Of a stretch of 64,000 bases of DNA, positions 12,488-23,735 are shown in pieces; the stretch's first letter is position 1, and each line of letters opens with the position of its first letter. This DNA comes from Lumbricus rubellus (taxonomy: Eukaryota > Annelida > Clitellata > Crassiclitellata > Lumbricidae): assembly GCA_945859605.1 (NCBI GenBank), contig OX243815.1, positions 24,211,837-24,275,836 on the forward strand. Reading direction: 5' to 3'. The position numbers and the translations under genes are program-made. The notes under the pieces are model-generated. The model was given only the letters and a program-made list of their open reading frames with translations. It did no database searches and was not told the DNA's origin.

Positions 12488-13386
12488 ATAGGGCTAATGT
12501 AATAGAATCCGTGTTAATCATTTGAGCCATTCAGTTATATATAGGCCAGACCCCAAACGAGCTCCGTGTTCTACAGATTGGCTTCACTACCGCAACCTGT
12601 GAACTCATAACATGGAGTGTGGCGCCACTGCAGCAGGCTACGGTACACGTATATAGGCCTATATCAGTTGACCACGCTCGAACATGAAATAATCATTTCC
12701 AAAACCTGATACAAACGCAGGCTTGATATAGAAAAAAGGACAATCCAGAATACGTGGATAAACAAACGAATGAAGCAAGAACCAATTTTCTCCAGGAATA
12801 TAGGCCTACGTCATTACGTCAAAGATGCCAAAATGGAATCCTATATTATAAAGTCCCAACTAATCTGTCCATATAGCCTAGAAGGTAGAAAAAGGAGACG
12901 AAGAAAATGACAGAGGAGCAACTTGAATGTGCAAATGGATAAAGGTATACCCTGATGCTGCCGAAACAGCAACTCTATGATTACGGGCAGACGATATTTT
13001 ACTCCATGATGGAAGAAAGTTTCTCTCGCCTCTATAGATAGAAGCCTAGAAAACTATGTTTACACAGGAATAAAGTGTCAACAACAGCAACCTCAACGGA
13101 TCGAGTGAGAACCAAGGATCGATGGCATGCAAGCGAGATGCACTCGACTCCTTCTCGACCTCATCAGCATATATATATATATATATATATAATTATATAT
13201 ATACATATGACCTGTGTTTATATATATATATTATATATATAAATATATATTGACTACGCGATCGCTATATTATGACATACAGTAACAAGAACAGCGAAAA
13301 CATGTTATAGGATGTTCATCCACTCAATGGTTCTTTCCGTCCGACCCGTGTATACATAACCCTATTGCTCTGTTCAAACCTATTGG
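9490..13386. other. Non-coding stretch, AT microsatellites
   Basis: AT-rich tracts at about 9,955-10,020, 12,447-12,486 and 13,169-13,250. Many TAGGCCTA-type words. Short open frames have no recognisable domain and no convincing splice structure. I see no gene. Confidence 0.5.
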
Positions 13387-13641
13387 CATGGGCGGAGTTT
13401 GGTTTCCGTTCGGGGGGTAGTAAAAAAGAACTTGGGCTCTGTTGGGGCGGAGACTTGGTTCAGTTATATTTTCTTTCTCGGGCAAAAGAGTTGATGACCT
13501 ATTTTAGTCGTTCGTAAAAAGATCCATTTCCCCCCAAACATTTATCAGTCTAATCCTTCTAAGCCCGGAAAAAGATACCATTTTCACGTTAAAAAAATGA
13601 ATCTGGGTCTTCTCCCCAGCCCCTGATAAACTCCGCCCATG
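13387..13641. mobile_element. MITE with CATGGGCGGAGTTT ends
   Basis: The ends CATGGGCGGAGTTT and AAACTCCGCCCATG are perfect inverted repeats about 255 bp apart. The interior carries the GATGACCT-T-rich-AGTCGTTCG core (13,493-13,514) shared with other MITEs of this window. No clear target duplication. Confidence 0.7.
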
Positions 13642-13870
13642 CATGCATACATACATGTATAATTGACCCAGTAAAAGCCCATGTAAATACAATATCTTTA
13701 CGTACATACGATAATTCTATAGGCTGTATAGACAACTGAGTAGTAGCCTAAGCTTAGTCGTATTGCTCAGCGCAAGTGAACGTATCAGGAAAACTGCGCA
13801 ATTTCATGATTAACTTTCTATGAAGATCTCATGCATAACATAATATATATAGGAATACAGCCGCCTACAT

Positions 13871-15887
13871 TAGGGTGGTTGCAACTGTGATGGTGAATTT
13901 TCAACTTCAGTTTTTTCTTTCTCCAACCCAGCATTTGGTGCCACTTGGTAAAAGACTGATGTAGCCCAAAAATTATCCCCATAGAAAAATTTTTAAGACT
14001 AGCACAACGTGTTTGAAGTTTTGAATTTTACGAAATATCATCGTCTTTTTGAGTATACGGATATTAAGTCACATTTTGGAACCTATGACTAGTTTTAACA
14101 GAAAGACTACATTATTTTACTCAAACACAACTGACAAGTATGCCAAACTTCTACAATGTTGATAATGGTCTATTATATATTCTTATGAACAATTGAACAT
14201 CACAATAGCATTTGATGCATGAGTCCCTGAGATCGATGACCACAAACCTATACTAGCAAGCCAACACATTGCTATGTTCTTTTGATATGTCTTATTTATA
14301 TCTACAGGAATCCTTTGTTACACTAAAGGTTATGTATTACATGCATATTGCATGTAACCTTAACATAAATTCTGATTATAACACGGACAAGGACCTCAAT
14401 AATAGTTGAGCTACAGAAAAATACTGATGATATTTTCGTTTACTGTGGCAGTCAGAGCAGAATGACACAGCGCATCACAGATAAAATCTATAAAGAGCTG
14501 CTGTAAAGAAATAAATTAAAATAGATGTTGAAACTATTGAGATCATAATTTTACAGATCTACGAAATATTCATTACCACATACATGTAGGAGTCAGTTTT
14601 TTTAACAACTTCTAAAGAGAGCATCATAATTGAGTGCCTGATATAACCTTCTCACATTATTGTCTATTTCATAAGATATAATAATTATCCCATTAAAAGT
14701 ATGCTTTTAGAGTTGACGAATGAACACAGAGTCAAACAATTGACACAGAAAGTGCTGTCAAGAGTGGACACATATTACACTGCCTTAATTAGCTACTGTA
14801 AATTAACTTGCTATTGTAAATTAGCATGAAAGGCGATGGTGTCAAACACGTAAGCTATGTGCATTGTGCAAATAAAATTTCTGCATCAAGCTCAGCAATC
14901 AGCTGGATCAGCCGAAACTGCAGTGACCACCAGGACACCTCAGACGACCAACCATTCCAAGGGAATAAGTATAGCACCCTCAAGGCTACACCCATTGCTA
15001 CACTCTTGGTGGTAGATGAATACCTTCTTTGGGCAACATGCCAGAGATTTCACTTTGAGGGAAGTGTATCGTGAAAACTACACATAATCACTTTTAGAAA
15101 AGTGCACCATAGCTTAAACCCATGCAAAGACCACATACAATTTAACTTGTGAGTCAGAGTAATAATGCCTCAGTGAAAACATAATTATTAGCTTAAATCT
15201 GAGAAAAAAATTTTCATCTAAAATCTGTTGTTATTTTGTAATATTACACCAGTTCCTTGTACCCAGTAAGTTAGTAACCCCATGAACGATGACAGGTAGT
15301 AAAAGAAATATTTCTTAGGAATCAGACCTCGTTAGAAATATTGGTTATTTTGCAGAATAAATTAATTACGTAGTACACAGATGAAACCACAAAACATTTT
15401 ATATTTATCCCTATTATTTACTATTACTGTTCCATTAGTGTAACAGTCTAAGAATAGTAAGCTATTATTATCAATCATGACAACAAGGTAGAATAGGTAG
15501 TATTTGTAAAGACATGAGAGAAGTTATGTGACGCGGAGTGTTATACAGGTTTTCTTGCCTTTGAGGAGTTTCTCTTGAAGTGGCGCTATATAAATTGATG
15601 ATTATGATTACAATAACCATAGCATCATTATGTTGTAATGTGGACCTACTAAAAGTAGTTGAATTGATACCTGGTTTGAAGATTCCTGGTCGATCACGAC
15701 TGTATACCTACTGTTTGAGCGTTAGAAGACTTGCTATTATAAGGGTAAAACTTTGATGACGTTGTGCTAGTCCTAAATATTAATATTTTCTCTTAAAACT
15801 TTTTGTGTAATGTTTCTGGGGAGAATGGAACCAAATGGCGCCTTGGAGAACATTCAATTCAAACTTTCATTTCTAACGACCACCCTA
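13871..15887. mobile_element. 2,017-bp hAT-like non-autonomous element
   Basis: The termini TAGGGTGGTTG and CGACCACCCTA are inverted and are flanked by a perfect 8-bp duplication GCCTACAT (13,863-13,870 and 15,888-15,895). Subterminal inverted similarity extends inwards, with ACTAGCACAACGT about 130 bp from each end. An 8-bp duplication and a TAGGG-type end fit the hAT superfamily; P-type elements also make 8 bp. No transposase is recognisable: the one open frame of note (14,826-15,074) has no known domain. A SINE/LINE tail scrap lies at about 15,550-15,600. The segment lacks the TAGGCCT words common on both sides. Confidence 0.8.
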
Positions 15888-16134
15888 GCCTACATGTATA
15901 CGTAGGTCGTCGTATAGCTTGATTTGCGAAGGTTCAGAGAACGAACGCATTGCTCGTGGCTGAATCGACGCGCACAGTTGCTTCTAAACGCCACTTGCAC
16001 TTGAATATGGTTTACTACGAGAGCAATGTCATTGAAATTGAGGTGATCCATGGCATATAATGGAAATCATCGGGGACCTTGTTTAGGCCTACTTGACTCA
16101 CAAGCCGCAACGTTTAAGCCTATATAGCCTATAC

Positions 16135-16177
16135 TAAATGAAGTTAGACTATAGGCCCTATAGTCTAACTTCATTTA
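16135..16177. repeat. Perfect palindrome, 21-bp arms
   Basis: Arms 16,135-16,155 and 16,157-16,177 are exact reverse complements (TAAATGAAGTTAGACTATAG plus G) around a single central C. Confidence 0.9.
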
Positions 16178-16184
16178 TTTGCTC

Positions 16185-16395
16185 GCCCCTTCACTAAAGA
16201 GAGTCGTGCCTTCTTGGTGACATACGCCCATCGATCTGGAGTGGCCTTCCTCTTGGCACTCCGCTGCCTTACTTAGAACTCCCTTCTCAGACATTCCTCT
16301 CTCACGTCTTAAGACAGGCTAGACAGCTTTATTTGGCCGGGCAGGGAACGCCTCTGAGATGCCCTCTCATAAGGCACCATACAAATTCTTTAAAA
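16185..16395 (+). pseudogene. LINE 3'-end fragment (ORF2 C-terminus)
   Basis: Broken coding resembles the C-terminal end of the LINE copies at 40.3-42.4 kb: a degenerate WSS-type segment, then LSRLKTG, then ALFGRAG, then a degraded GGAACGCCTCTGAGA tail. Frames are disrupted. Identified by similarity to the other copies in the window. Confidence 0.5.
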
Positions 16396-16399
16396 AATC

Positions 16400-17360
16400 G
16401 AATTAACGAAAATTTCATAATTCCAAATCATAAAGAGTGCCTCTTGCTTTGGGTGAATCGAAATGGGTCAATGTCTTCTTTCTAGGGCTACACTGCGGGG
16501 TGCACGGCTGGTGTATAAAGGGAGCAGCCGACCTTTTAGCAGGTGCTTGTTTTTGATCATTGTCGAACATCGAATGTCACTGGAAGGCGCGGATAAACCG
16601 GATATGATGTGTAAGCTTATACCTGCAGTAGCAACCATGCTGATTAGAACTATTTCGAATTACTGGTTTTGAGTTTTGACTAAATGCATGCATTTTGCAT
16701 TATGCTCTGGTGGAGCCAGGTTCCCAGCATATGCGTGGTTCAGATGCCAAAAGCTTTGAGTGGCCATAGCAGTCTTTGGTTTATAAATTCCTTCAATTTA
16801 TTCATGGGCGTTGGACTTCAAGAGGTATTGAATTCCAGTGCCATTATTCAGCCTATTATAAGTATTTATAACAAGGCACTTTCATTAAATTGCGCAAGAA
16901 GGTCACATGAATGTGTCGCGTCTCTAGTGATCCTTGCAAGTTGCAACGCGCTGCAGTCTTCTTTTTCCAAATCTATGTTCTCATTTGAAAGTCACTTAAA
17001 ACCTTTGGACTAGGATATTGAACTACCAGGTATTATATTATGCGCTAATGTGTTAACTCATTTCAATAGTAGTTCATAGATTGTTCACGCCTGTGCAGCA
17101 CTACTACACTAGGAATAATCTTCCCGTCTTTTACCGTACACTATTCAAATATGTCGACTTTGCGAGACTGGTGTAGGACTGTAGTCCTATATGGTTATAT
17201 ATATAATTATATATATATATATCTGTCTGCATGTGTCTGCATGTGTCTGCATCTGTCTGCATCTGTTACGTGAGAAGTCGTTTGTCTTCGAATGTAATTT
17301 ACAATCGCAATTCGTCGTCTGCTTTTTTCAACTCTCACCGACTTATAAACAGACGACGTC
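16400..17360. other. Non-coding stretch
   Basis: Open frames at 16,463-16,672 and 16,684-17,013 show no domain or splice signals that I can tie to a gene. A repeat of ATGTGTCTGC units lies at about 17,226-17,262. Confidence 0.4.
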
Positions 17361-17690
17361 GATCGAATGCAGACGGAAGAAAAGAAAGAAGGAAAGAAGG
17401 AAAGAGGGAAAGAGGGAAAGAGGGAAAGAGGGAAAGAGGGGAAGAGGGAAAGAGGGAAAGAGGGAAGAGGGAAAGAGGGGAAGAGGGGAAGAGGGAAAGA
17501 GGGGAAAAAGAAAGAGAGAAGGCAGGAAAGAGAGAAGGCAGAGAGAAGAACACGGAGGACGAACTGCCTGTCATGGAAGAGAGAGAAAAAGAGATAGAGA
17601 GACAGACAGACAGACAGACAGAGACAGAGACAGAGAGAGAGAGGGAGGGAGAGAGAGGGGGAGAGAGAGAGCGTGGTGGGGCGGGTAGCC
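17361..17690. repeat. Polypurine tract (GGGAAAGA)n / (GAGA)n
   Basis: About 330 bp, almost all purines on the plus strand: GAAAGAGGGAAAGAGG arrays, then AGACAGACAGACAG, then GAGAGAGAG. It gives Glu/Lys/Arg-rich false frames on plus and Ser/Leu/Phe/Pro frames on minus. Mirror symmetry and G-runs could allow triplex (H-DNA) structure. Confidence 0.9.
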
Positions 17691-17877
17691 GCAGATTTAT
17701 TTAGAATGAGGAAGAAGAGGTCGGAAGTCTGGGGAATGCAGAGGAGGAGGAGGAGGTGGAAGACGAGGAGCATAAGGAGCGCGGAAGTGTAAATTCAGTG
17801 CGGACAGGAGGGATGTCATTCTACGGTCAATGTCGATGCCTTATATTTATGTATGTTTGTATGTATGCATGCATGTA

Positions 17878-17944
17878 ACTTATGTATGTATGTATGTATG
17901 TATGTATGTATGTATGTATGTATGTATGTATGTATGTATGTGTG

Positions 17945-17976
<32 letters not shown>

Positions 17977-18042
17977 TGTATGTATGTATGTATGTGTGTA
18001 ATTTTATGTATGTATGTATGTATGGCATTGTATGCATGTATG

Positions 18043-18076
<34 letters not shown>

Positions 18077-18192
18077 TGTATGTATGTATGTATGTATGTA
18101 TGTATGTATGGCATTGTATGCATGTATGTATGTATGTATGTATGTGTGTAATTTTATGTATGTATGTATGTATGGCATTGTATGCATGTATG

Positions 18193-18226
<34 letters not shown>

Positions 18227-18345
18227 TGTATGTATGTATGCATGTATGTATAGATCTATATGCATGACATTGCATGTACGTATGTAAGTATGCATATATA
18301 TGCATATAAGCATATAAGCATATAAGCATATAAGTATGCATATAA
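17878..18345. repeat. (TATG)n microsatellite with higher-order blocks
   Basis: A long TATG array is interrupted by recurring blocks. GTGTAATTTTATG occurs near 17,996 and 18,147, and GGCATTGTATGCATG near 18,024, 18,110 and 18,173, so segments of roughly 85-150 bp were duplicated. The array ends in (CATATAAG)n directly against the LINE at 18,346. Confidence 0.9.
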
Positions 18346-19434
18346 GCGTTTGATACGGTAGACCATAATATTTTGCTTAAAAAATTAGACAACTATGGAA
18401 TTAGGGGGACTCAGCTCAGATGGTTTGCCAGCTATTTTGAGAGCCGTACACAAAGAGTTATCTGTAATGGTGTCCTTTCTGAGCTAGGGTTGATCAAATA
18501 TGGAGTTCCTCAAGGCTCCAACCTCGGACCACTCCTTTTCCTGCTTTATATTAATGACTTGGCCAATGTCTCTCCAACAATGTTTTTTATTCTATTTGCC
18601 GATGACACCAACGTTTTTTACTCCAATGGTTCATGGCAGACGTTGTTTCAAACTGTGAACGTTGAACTATCTAGCATAGCTGTTTGGTTCCATGCAAATA
18701 AACTCACCCTTAATATAGATAAAACCAACTTTATTTTATTTAAATCCCACCGGAAAATAAAGCCAAATGACAATCTCTGTTTGCTTATTGATGATATTTC
18801 CATCAATCAAGTTGAATCTACAAAATTCTTAGGTGTGCATATAGATCAACATTTGACCTGGAAAGTTCATATTAATCAAATTGCAACTAAAATTGCTAAA
18901 AATATTGGTATTATTTCCCGCGTTGCTTATATCTTGCCAAAGACAATTAGAATGAATTTGTATTATACCCTTGTCTACCCCTACCTCACATATTGCAACC
19001 TTGTTTGGGCATCGACATACGAATCCAGGCTTCATAAACTTGTAATCTTACAGAAGAGGGCTGTTCGTATAATTGCGGGTATTCGTAAACGGGAACACAC
19101 TGGCCCTTCCTTTAATGAACTTCATCTCCTGAAAATTGACCAGATAAAGGATCTCCAAATTAGCGAGTTCTTTTTTCGACTCGAACACGGTCTCCTTCCT
19201 TCGGTATTCCAAGGTTACCTCCCTCACGCCTCTGACATCCATTCGCATTTCACTAGGAATTCATCTGCTTTTCGCCCTGTCAAAGCTCAATCTAATACTA
19301 GGCGGTTTACTATTAAATCTTATGGCACTAAAGTATGGAACACAATACCAATTGACATTCGTCAATCGAGTAGTCTGCAGGTATTTAAAAAGAAACTTCG
19401 TGTTCTTCTACTCTCCTCCACTAATGCTACTTGA
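18346..19434 (+). CDS. LINE reverse transcriptase, 5'-truncated (jockey/CR1/L2-type)
   Basis: One open frame of about 362 codons encodes the C-terminal part of a non-LTR retrotransposon polymerase. It begins exactly in palm motif A (AFDTVDH, first catalytic Asp). It continues with the GVPQGSNLGPLLFLLYINDL block, the catalytic FADD box (near residue 85), the KTNFILFKS and FLGVHID motifs, thumb-type sequence and a C-terminal tail (GTKVWNTIP, then FKKKLRVLLL). The endonuclease and the RT fingers are missing because the copy is truncated at the TATG array. The frame is otherwise intact, so the insertion is probably young. The 3' untranslated part runs to about 19,731, with AATAAA at 19,705 and a short (TTGTA)n tail. 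Family choice within the jockey superfamily is uncertain. Confidence 0.88.
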   Translation, partial: AFDTVDHNILLKKLDNYGIRGTQLRWFASYFESRTQRVICNGVLSELGLIKYGVPQGSNLGPLLFLLYINDLANVSPTMFFILFADDTNVFYSNGSWQTLFQTVNVELSSIAVWFHANKLTLNIDKTNFILFKSHRKIKPNDNLCLLIDDISINQVESTKFLGVHIDQHLTWKVHINQIATKIAKNIGIISRVAYILPKTIRMNLYYTLVYPYLTYCNLVWASTYESRLHKLVILQKRAVRIIAGIRKREHTGPSFNELHLLKIDQIKDLQISEFFFRLEHGLLPSVFQGYLPHASDIHSHFTRNSSAFRPVKAQSNTRRFTIKSYGTKVWNTIPIDIRQSSSLQVFKKKLRVLLLSSTNAT

Positions 19435-19731
19435 AGTGCACATGACCATGTGTAGTTAAGATTTTAGTTAAGTACTTAGTTAAGTTTGTTTCTCTTTATG
19501 CTCTTGACAATATAAGCTTTTCTGCAATCTGTCATCACTTAATTTGTTTTAGTCTCTTTCTTTTAAGCTATCTTGATTAATTTTTCTTGGGACTTTTTTA
19601 CTTGGGTGACCCTTCCCAGCGGGATGTCCATCCCTTTTGGGCCCCCCTTTGTAGCCAATGCATGCATGTTTTGTACTTTTATTGTTTTCTTGTTTTCTGG
19701 TTGCAATAAAGTGAATTGTATTGTATTGTAT
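19435..19731 (+). mobile_element. 3' UTR and tail of the LINE copy
   Basis: Non-coding sequence after the RT stop codon, ending with AATAAA and about three TTGTA repeats, as expected for CR1/L2-like 3' ends. TATATATGCATATATGTATG follows, resembling the array at the 5' junction. Confidence 0.6.
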
Positions 19732-20578
19732 ATATATGCATATATGTATGTATGCAATCTATGCATGCATGTAGGCCATGTATGTAATGCATATTTCGAC
19801 GCCCCCCCCCCCCCATCCGTGCGTGTCCCATGGCATGACATGTATGTATGAACTGCGGTGCATGTGCCTTCTGCAGTACATCAGAAAATAAAAACATAGA
19901 CATAGCCTAAGCGTTTAAAAATCGGGAAGCGAGCTGCATGTCATACATCACGTGTATGTATACACTATACACTATACAGCGACACACGCAATATGCAGCT
20001 GTGTGCAATCTATTGTATAAACGTATACAGTTAGGCCTATACACGTATACATGCATTCATCAAAATAATACACGATAAATAAGATGAAGCGCGCATCTTT
20101 AGTTTTGCGCTGTCGAAGGATTTCCTTTGGCCGAAACATTGTTCCATCCCAACTGAATAGGCCTATCTCGTTTGCAAATTCAATTCTTTATCAGCCACGT
20201 ATCTACAGGCCTACGGCGCAGGTTAACGACCATCAACCTGCTTCAGAAGTGCGTGTAAAACAATTAGGATGACATATCTTTGTGACATGGACTTTATTAA
20301 TTGCCTAAAGAGCGGCAAAATGAACATAATGTAACACAGCTTATCGCTTCAACTGTTTCAGCGCCAAAAATTTTCGGCAATTAATAGGCCTAAATTTATT
20401 TTGTTCAAGAACTTAGTTTTTACTTTCGTAGGCCCATACACAGTTCGTAGGCCCTGCAGGCACAGTGTGCCTAATGGATAAGACGGCTCTGTGCAGGCTT
20501 GCGTCACACTTTCTAAGTCCTACCTGCATCTCACCGTGGTGAGAGGGTGATCGAACTGCCAAGGAGGGGATAGTTCGG
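19732..20578. other. Non-coding stretch
   Basis: Short TATG words, a C-run at 19,803-19,813 and several TAGGCCTA words. No gene recognised; the open frame at 20,084-20,272 has no domain. Confidence 0.4.
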
Positions 20579-20672
20579 AGGGACTACAGCGCGGACACTG
20601 CATCGGAGTTTCACGCCGAAGCGCTGAGCAACTGCGAGTGAAGGACTTGCCCAAGGTCCCTACGCGCCCCAC
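20579..20672 (-). mobile_element. SINE fragment (body only)
   Basis: In inverted orientation it carries the SINE body words: GGAGTTTCACGCCGAAGCGC, then TGAGCAACTGCGAGTGAAGG, then ACTTGCCCAAGGTCC. The tRNA head and the usual 3' end are missing. Confidence 0.7.
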
Positions 20673-20873
20673 GATTACAGGGTGAGAATTGCCGGGGGTT
20701 GGGGGGTTTCAACCCCCCAGTCTTTCTTAGAGCCACATGTTAAAGTCTGTTTTTAATATCTTTTTCAATTTAATTTCTTCGACCTGCTGAATAAGTTCAT
20801 GACTGTGACGCGACCTGCTGAATTTGCATCGCTGGCACCACCTCTGGCAGGCAAAGGGCCAGTAGGCCTAGAT

Positions 20874-20986
20874 GCAGTGTAAGAATTGTGGAAAAATAAC
20901 TGTGGGTTGGACCATTATCCACTTGGAATCGGGGTGTGGATAATGGTCCAACACCCCCATTTATTTTTCCACAATTCTTACGCTGC
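20874..20986. repeat. Hairpin with about 50-bp arms
   Basis: Arms 20,874-20,922 and 20,936-20,986 are near-complementary (AAGAATTGTGGAAAAATAA / TTATTTTTCCACAATTCTT, and GTTGGACCATTATCCAC / GTGGATAATGGTCCAAC) around a 13-nt loop. It may be a small foldback element. The 20,987-21,588 stretch that follows shows only a short (ATA)n. Confidence 0.85.
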
Positions 20987-21587
20987 ACGATTATGTAGGC
21001 TAAGTCAGAAAGAATAATATTAGATCATGTGAGTTATTATTATTGTTAGATATACTGACCGACAGCTGGTTCGTCTTCGTCAATTTTGATTCGTTGACTC
21101 ATTTTTTCTATCTCCTAGTTTTCACGGCAGTCGAAAAGTAGTCAACATCGTCCAAGTGCTGCTACAATAATAGCCACTACTACTACATCATCATTATCAT
21201 CATCATACGGTTTCCACCATAGGTTGGATACTTCTCATTATCATAATGCTATTCTCAGAACGAGTCGTTGCAGAAGCCATTGATAAGTCCGCGCAAGCAA
21301 CTGCATAATAATAATAATAATAATATAGTTCGTTCGAAAAGTTCCCTATAGCTCGGCTGCCCCAACCCGACTTCCTTATACAAGATTTAATAGAACAGTT
21401 CAGGAGTGGACTCCTTAACGAATACACTGTGGACGGGCAGCTATGGCTACCGACTCGAAATGCAGCGTAGTTCAGCACTCAATGCTTGCTAGCCACTGGT
21501 AGACACAGTACGTCTACCTTTCAGTTGCTGACTAAAGAAATCCATGGTCGGGTCTGTGATGGAGCAGACTATTACTGGCGTCTTGCA

Positions 21588-21628
21588 GCAGCAGCAGCAG
21601 CAGCAGCAGTAGCAGCAGCAGCAGCGCC
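21588..21628. repeat. (CAG)n microsatellite
   Basis: About 13 CAG/TAG units. Confidence 0.85.
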
Positions 21629-21721
21629 TGAAGGCACCGCTCACTTCCTGACTTAGCAGTGTTGTCTGGCCGCCGGTCTTTCCTTACTAACCCCTTACCC
21701 TCCCTCCCTTGCTCCCCGGTT

Positions 21722-21724
<3 letters not shown>

Positions 21725-21786
<62 letters not shown>
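21725..21786. repeat. (TC)n microsatellite
   Basis: About 31 TC dinucleotides, almost perfect. Confidence 0.9.
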
Positions 21787-21789
<3 letters not shown>

Positions 21790-21941
21790 ACATCCCTCTC
21801 TATGGCTGTCTGTCTCTCCCGCTACGTCTCTCTCACCCGTCGGGCGATAAATGCATAGGCTACATCTGATTGGAGTGCTGTGTGTGCGTGTGATGTGTGG
21901 CGGCGGCGACTCTTACTGACCGCCGCCTACAGCACCCTGTT

Positions 21942-21978
<37 letters not shown>

Positions 21979-21987
21979 CAACAGCAG
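21942..21987. repeat. (CAG/CAA)n tract
   Basis: About 15 CAG/CAA codon-like units give a poly-Gln frame on plus (the 21,880-22,431 open frame) and poly-Ala/Val on minus. The flanking predicted residues have no domain and low-complexity composition, so I treat it as a microsatellite, not an exon. Confidence 0.75.
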
Positions 21988-22537
21988 CCAGGCCCCGTTT
22001 GCCCTGTGTCGATCCCTCAGTCAATCCCTCATTCCATCCATCCTTCGCAGGAACACATGTGCACACGTACACGCAACGCTCCTCCAGCTGCATGTTGGCA
22101 TTCACGTAGCCTATGTATACAGCAGCGCAGGCACACACACACCCAGCCACCCACTAACCCTATAGCAGTCCGCTCATCAGTCGAGCAAAAACTCTTGATA
22201 TATACGCATCCATATAATTATTCTCCCATCACCTTTTCTTCCTCTTTCTGCTTTATTACTCTTGTTCTCTGTCGCTGTCTATCGCTGCCTTTATGCCTCT
22301 ATGTTCTCTCTCATCCGTCCGTCTGTCAGTGTCTGTATCTCTGTCTGTCTGTTTACTCTTTACCAAAATCTGTGCCTGTGCAATCTCTCTATATCTGTCG
22401 GGCTTCCTATCCAACTTATTCGAATCCGTAATTCAGTCACTTGTCAGTCGGTCAGTCAGTAGGGTGATGTGATATCGGTCAGTCCTAGTCAGCCAGCCAG
22501 AGACGGACAGACAAGAAAACCTATACACAGCTGATAG

Positions 22538-22539
<2 letters not shown>

Positions 22540-22607
<68 letters not shown>
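22540..22607. repeat. (TA)n microsatellite
   Basis: About 34 uninterrupted TA dinucleotides, the longest AT run of the window. Confidence 0.9.
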
Positions 22608-22609
<2 letters not shown>

Positions 22610-23499
22610 TCAATATCAATAGAAGCAACGCTCACGCTTTTGACACGAGAGACGCACGTGCATATTATAATTATAGTCCCACGTAGTGTTATGCTCAGGC
22701 CTATATGTGGTCTTCCATCGGTAAGACCAATAATTATAGGCATCATGGTTATTTAATGGTAGACACAGGAACAGTTGATGCTGACAATGGTGGCCTTGGT
22801 GGTTTTGGAAAACGATCTTCATAAAACTTCAAAAGTGAAGTCTTAAAGTATTTTGTGGATTTGTGGACATAAATAATAATTTAGAACGATAAAACGATTA
22901 GCCTAAACTAATTTTCAGGGTGCAATGGTGTAGTAGTGGGCTTGGGAAGCACTATTCTAGACTTTATTATCTGTCAGAACACTCGCATTCTAGAATCTAA
23001 TGCTGTTCCATCTGCTTCAAAATAATCAATTTTACAATAAAGGGAAGCCAGAAAGGTTGCATTGCCCGTCCCCTGAGCTTGCTTGGAAAAAGGAATCCAA
23101 ACAAAAAAGGTGCATGAGCACGAGAAAGTGCATTGGTTAAAAGTAATCAGTGGCTCTAAAATGAAGAAAATGAAAGCAAGAAAAGAAACTTGACTTGGGT
23201 CTTCAAAAGTTTTGATGACCCAACACCAACACCTCAAAATTATTGCATGGTTGCAACTGAATCAGAAAATATTCCACTGGTGCAGATCTGAACCTCAGTG
23301 TCAAGATCTATAGAATGTAGTCAATCTATCTGTTCTAGAGCCAATGGTGGCATACAGAACAGTTCCTAAAATGATATTAAACATTAGCAAAACACACGTT
23401 TCAATTTCTAGACAGAACAAACTAAACACTTAATGATGTATGTATTGTCTATAAGCATGCATATATGTAAGTATATATGTATGAGTACTTATGTATGTG

Positions 23500-23531
<32 letters not shown>

Positions 23532-23580
23532 TGTATGTATGTATGTTTGTATGTATGTATGTATGTATGCATTATGTATG
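23500..23580. repeat. (TATG)n microsatellite
   Basis: About 18 TATG units with a few variants, next to a SINE fragment. Confidence 0.85.
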
Positions 23581-23599
23581 TAAGTACTATACATGAGTA

Positions 23600-23735
23600 C
23601 TTGTTATAGCGCCCCTTCAAAGTATCTTCTCAGAGGCACTCCCGACTACAGCATGGACACTGAATCGAAGGTGGATTAAAACACGCAACTTTCCTGCTCC
23701 GAGACAAAAACATACCTCTACACCACCGCACCCTA
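23600..23735 (-). mobile_element. SINE fragment with internal deletion
   Basis: In inverted orientation it has the 3' tail (TTATAGCGCCCCTTCAAAGT, then CTCAGAGGCACTCCCGAC) joined directly to the tRNA-like head (AGGTGGATT, then ACACCACCGCACCC). About 80 bp of the body are missing. Confidence 0.7.

Noticed and set aside
17191..17773. Charged Lys/Glu/Arg protein or its Ser/Leu/Phe antisense
   Set aside because: Generated by the polypurine tract on both strands.
17816..18392. YVCMYV- and HTYI-repeat proteins up to 170 residues
   Set aside because: Translations of the TATG microsatellite in five frames.
21880..22431. Poly-Gln protein on the plus strand
   Set aside because: A CAG tract flanked by low-complexity sequence, without a domain, splice signal or conservation evidence.
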